Source: Gammaproteobacteria bacterium (GTDB lineage: Bacteria > Pseudomonadota > Gammaproteobacteria > Chromatiales > Chromatiaceae). From it: a DNA stretch of 6,826 bases. Shown in pieces: positions 5,387 to 6,826 of the stretch. The DNA lies in contig JAGVUH010000026.1 of assembly GCA_019136395.1 (NCBI GenBank), positions 1 to 6,826 on the forward strand. The letters run 5' to 3'. Within the stretch, counting starts at the first letter, position 1. Every line of letters begins with the position of its first letter. A program made the position numbers and the translations under genes. Below the pieces are notes generated by a model. The model searched no databases. It was not told where the DNA came from and was given only the letters and a program-made list of their open reading frames with translations.

Positions 5387-6826
5387 GCCACCGCCCTCCC
5401 CTCCTGGCGTGGCGCCGGGGTCCGGGCAGCCCGACCGGCAGGCATTTCGACGCGGCCCGCGTGGCCAGACGATACCTGGGATGAAACCTGGCCAGATGAC
5501 ATCTGATTGGCGGTGATCTGACTGGGGGAAGCCCGGTCTTGGCCTCCGGCTTGGCCTTGGGCGCGGGCCAGATCCGGGGTAATCGTCACGCTTCCCGCCA
5601 CAGGGGCGAAGAAATCGCGCATGGCGGTGAAGCGCGCGCGGTTGGCCAGGGCGGTATTGACCACCTGGGCCAGGGCGCCGGCGCCGGCGGGACCCATCAG
5701 GGGCCGGGCGGAGATCAGGTTGGTGAAATAGAGGGCCGGGATGGTCGCCTCCTTGGCCTTCTGCACCACCGGGGTGGTACCGATGGCCAGGTCGGGCTGA
5801 AATTCCGCGACCGCCGCCAGATCCTGCTCCAGGGTGGCGCGGTACTGGACCTGGACACCCCGGGCCTCAAGCCAGTCGCGATCGGCGGCGGACCAGGGGG
5901 TCGCGCCGGTGGCGGTGCCCACGTAGCGCAGATCCGCCCCGCTCTCGACCAGCAGCCGGCCGACGATCAGCTCGGAGCCTTCGTAACCGCTGAGGGTGAT
6001 GCGACCCTTGATGGGATTCTGGGCCAGGGCCCCGCCAATGGCGGGGAGGATGCGATTCTTGGCCGCGTCGGCCTGGTCCTGAGGGAGACCGCAGGCCCGG
6101 GCGACCTCATCCAGCCAGGCGGCGGTGCCCTCGCACCCCACGGGGGCCGAGCCGATGACCGGGCGGCCAGCGGCCTGCATCTCGGCGGCGACGGCACTGT
6201 ACTGGGGATGGATCAGGGCAGCGGCGGCGCAGTCCAGGGCGGCATAGAGTTCGCGCCACTCGCGGGTCGGCACCGTGGGACCGACTGCCAGGCCCAGGGG
6301 CTCCAGCAGCATGCCGATGCCGACCGGATCGGCGGGAAACATCTCCCCCACCAGGGTCAGGGTCGGCCGGCTACTCCGCCCGCCGCGGGGGGCCTGGACC
6401 GGACCCGTCTCGGCCTCGGCCCGGGCATAGGCGAGCATGGCGCCGGCCAGCAGGTCCTTGGCCTCAGCATGGGTGGGCACGCCGAAACCCGGCACGTCCA
6501 GGCCGAGGATGCGCACGCCCTTGACCTGGCGCGGCAGCAGCCGCAAGGGCACGCCGGAGGCAGCGGGCACGCAAAGATTAATGACCACCAGGGCGTCGAT
6601 CTGGTCCGGGTCGGCCAGTTCAAAGACCGCCGCCTTGAGATCCTCGAACAGCTTGCCGGTGACCAGGGACTCGGAGTCGAAGGGGACATAGCCCACCGAG
6701 CGCCGCGCCCCGTAGAAGTGGCCGGTGAAGCTGAGGCCATAGACGCAGCAGGCGGAGCCACACAGCACCGTGGCCGTGCGCCGCATGCGCAGACCCACCC
6801 GCAGCGCGCCGAAGGCCGGGCACATG
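5380..6826 (-). CDS. bchY: Chlorophyllide a reductase subunit BchY, 5' end truncated by window edge
   Basis: BchY pairs with BchZ to form the catalytic component of chlorophyllide a reductase. This nitrogenase-like enzyme, fed electrons by the Fe protein BchX, reduces the C7=C8 bond of ring B in bacteriochlorophyll synthesis. 481 codons are visible. The first Met, in MCPAFG, is almost certainly internal: BchY proteins I recall have about 60 residues before this motif, so the true start lies beyond the right edge. Visible Cys2, Cys27 (in SACCVYG) and Cys85 (in NLCVP) have spacings of 25 and 58. These match the three BchY ligands I recall for the intersubunit [4Fe-4S] cluster (Cys62/87/145 in Roseobacter). 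Other conserved blocks are [34 protein letters not shown] and [16 protein letters not shown]. After about residue 405 the sequence stops resembling BchY and becomes a Ser/Gln/Gly/Ala-rich tail. The stop overlaps the bchZ start by 7 bases, so translation is probably coupled. Confidence 0.96.
   Translation of the reverse strand, partial: MCPAFGALRVGLRMRRTATVLCGSACCVYGLSFTGHFYGARRSVGYVPFDSESLVTGKLFEDLKAAVFELADPDQIDALVVINLCVPAASGVPLRLLPRQVKGVRILGLDVPGFGVPTHAEAKDLLAGAMLAYARAEAETGPVQAPRGGRSSRPTLTLVGEMFPADPVGIGMLLEPLGLAVGPTVPTREWRELYAALDCAAAALIHPQYSAVAAEMQAAGRPVIGSAPVGCEGTAAWLDEVARACGLPQDQADAAKNRILPAIGGALAQNPIKGRITLSGYEGSELIVGRLLVESGADLRYVGTATGATPWSAADRDWLEARGVQVQYRATLEQDLAAVAEFQPDLAIGTTPVVQKAKEATIPALYFTNLISARPLMGPAGAGALAQVVNTALANRARFTAMRDFFAPVAGSVTITPDLARAQGQAGGQDRASPSQITANQMSSGQVSSQVSSGHAGRVEMPAGRAARTPAPRQEGRAVAC
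5383..5601 (-). other. Divergent low-complexity C-terminus of BchY
   Basis: From about visible residue 409 the BchY reading frame leaves the family pattern. I do not find the usual charged C-terminal segment, and instead see a Gln/Ser/Gly/Ala/Arg-rich tail with the near-repeat [14 protein letters not shown] (5458-5499). The matching DNA holds imperfect copies of TCATCTGGCCAGGTT. The frame runs on to a stop that overlaps bchZ in the normal coupled way. Confidence 0.6.

Overview
This window is the distal part of a photosynthesis superoperon from a purple bacterium. All genes lie on the minus strand, so the window reads backwards. The order of transcription is bchY (5' end cut by the right edge), bchZ, pufB, pufA, pufL, pufM and pufC (3' end cut by the left edge). 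The high G+C content, a tetraheme cytochrome gene directly after pufM, the absence of pufQ and pufX in the usual places, and an L subunit with the C-terminal [12 protein letters not shown] pattern all point to a gammaproteobacterial purple sulfur bacterium, probably Chromatiaceae. That placement is inferred from recalled family sequences; I cannot name a genus.

Right part (3848-6826): bchY and bchZ encode the two catalytic subunits of chlorophyllide a reductase, which makes the bacteriochlorin ring. They overlap by 7 bases. The four cysteines expected to hold their shared [4Fe-4S] cluster are all present. A 187-base leader follows with two predicted stem-loops. Centre (3253-3660): pufB and pufA encode the LH1 antenna beta and alpha polypeptides. 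A 112-base spacer with two more stem-loops separates them from the reaction-centre genes. Left part (1-3140): pufL and pufM encode the reaction-centre core, and pufC encodes its lipoprotein tetraheme cytochrome, overlapping pufM by ATGA.

The genes form one working unit. BchY/BchZ complete the bacteriochlorin ring of the pigment, PufBA form the antenna ring around PufLM, and PufC re-reduces the oxidised special pair from the periplasm. Every pigment, iron and heme ligand I looked for is in place.

This is a known system, not a new one. What stands out is (1) an Ala/Pro/Val tail of at least 95 residues on PufC, still open at the window edge, which could be a tether to something beyond it; (2) low-complexity expansions in BchZ and at the BchY C-terminus, so three genes of one cluster carry disordered additions; (3) Gln instead of the usual Glu at the L-subunit position next to the active-branch bacteriopheophytin; and (4) stem-loops flanking pufBA. 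No stretch over 300 bases lacks a gene.
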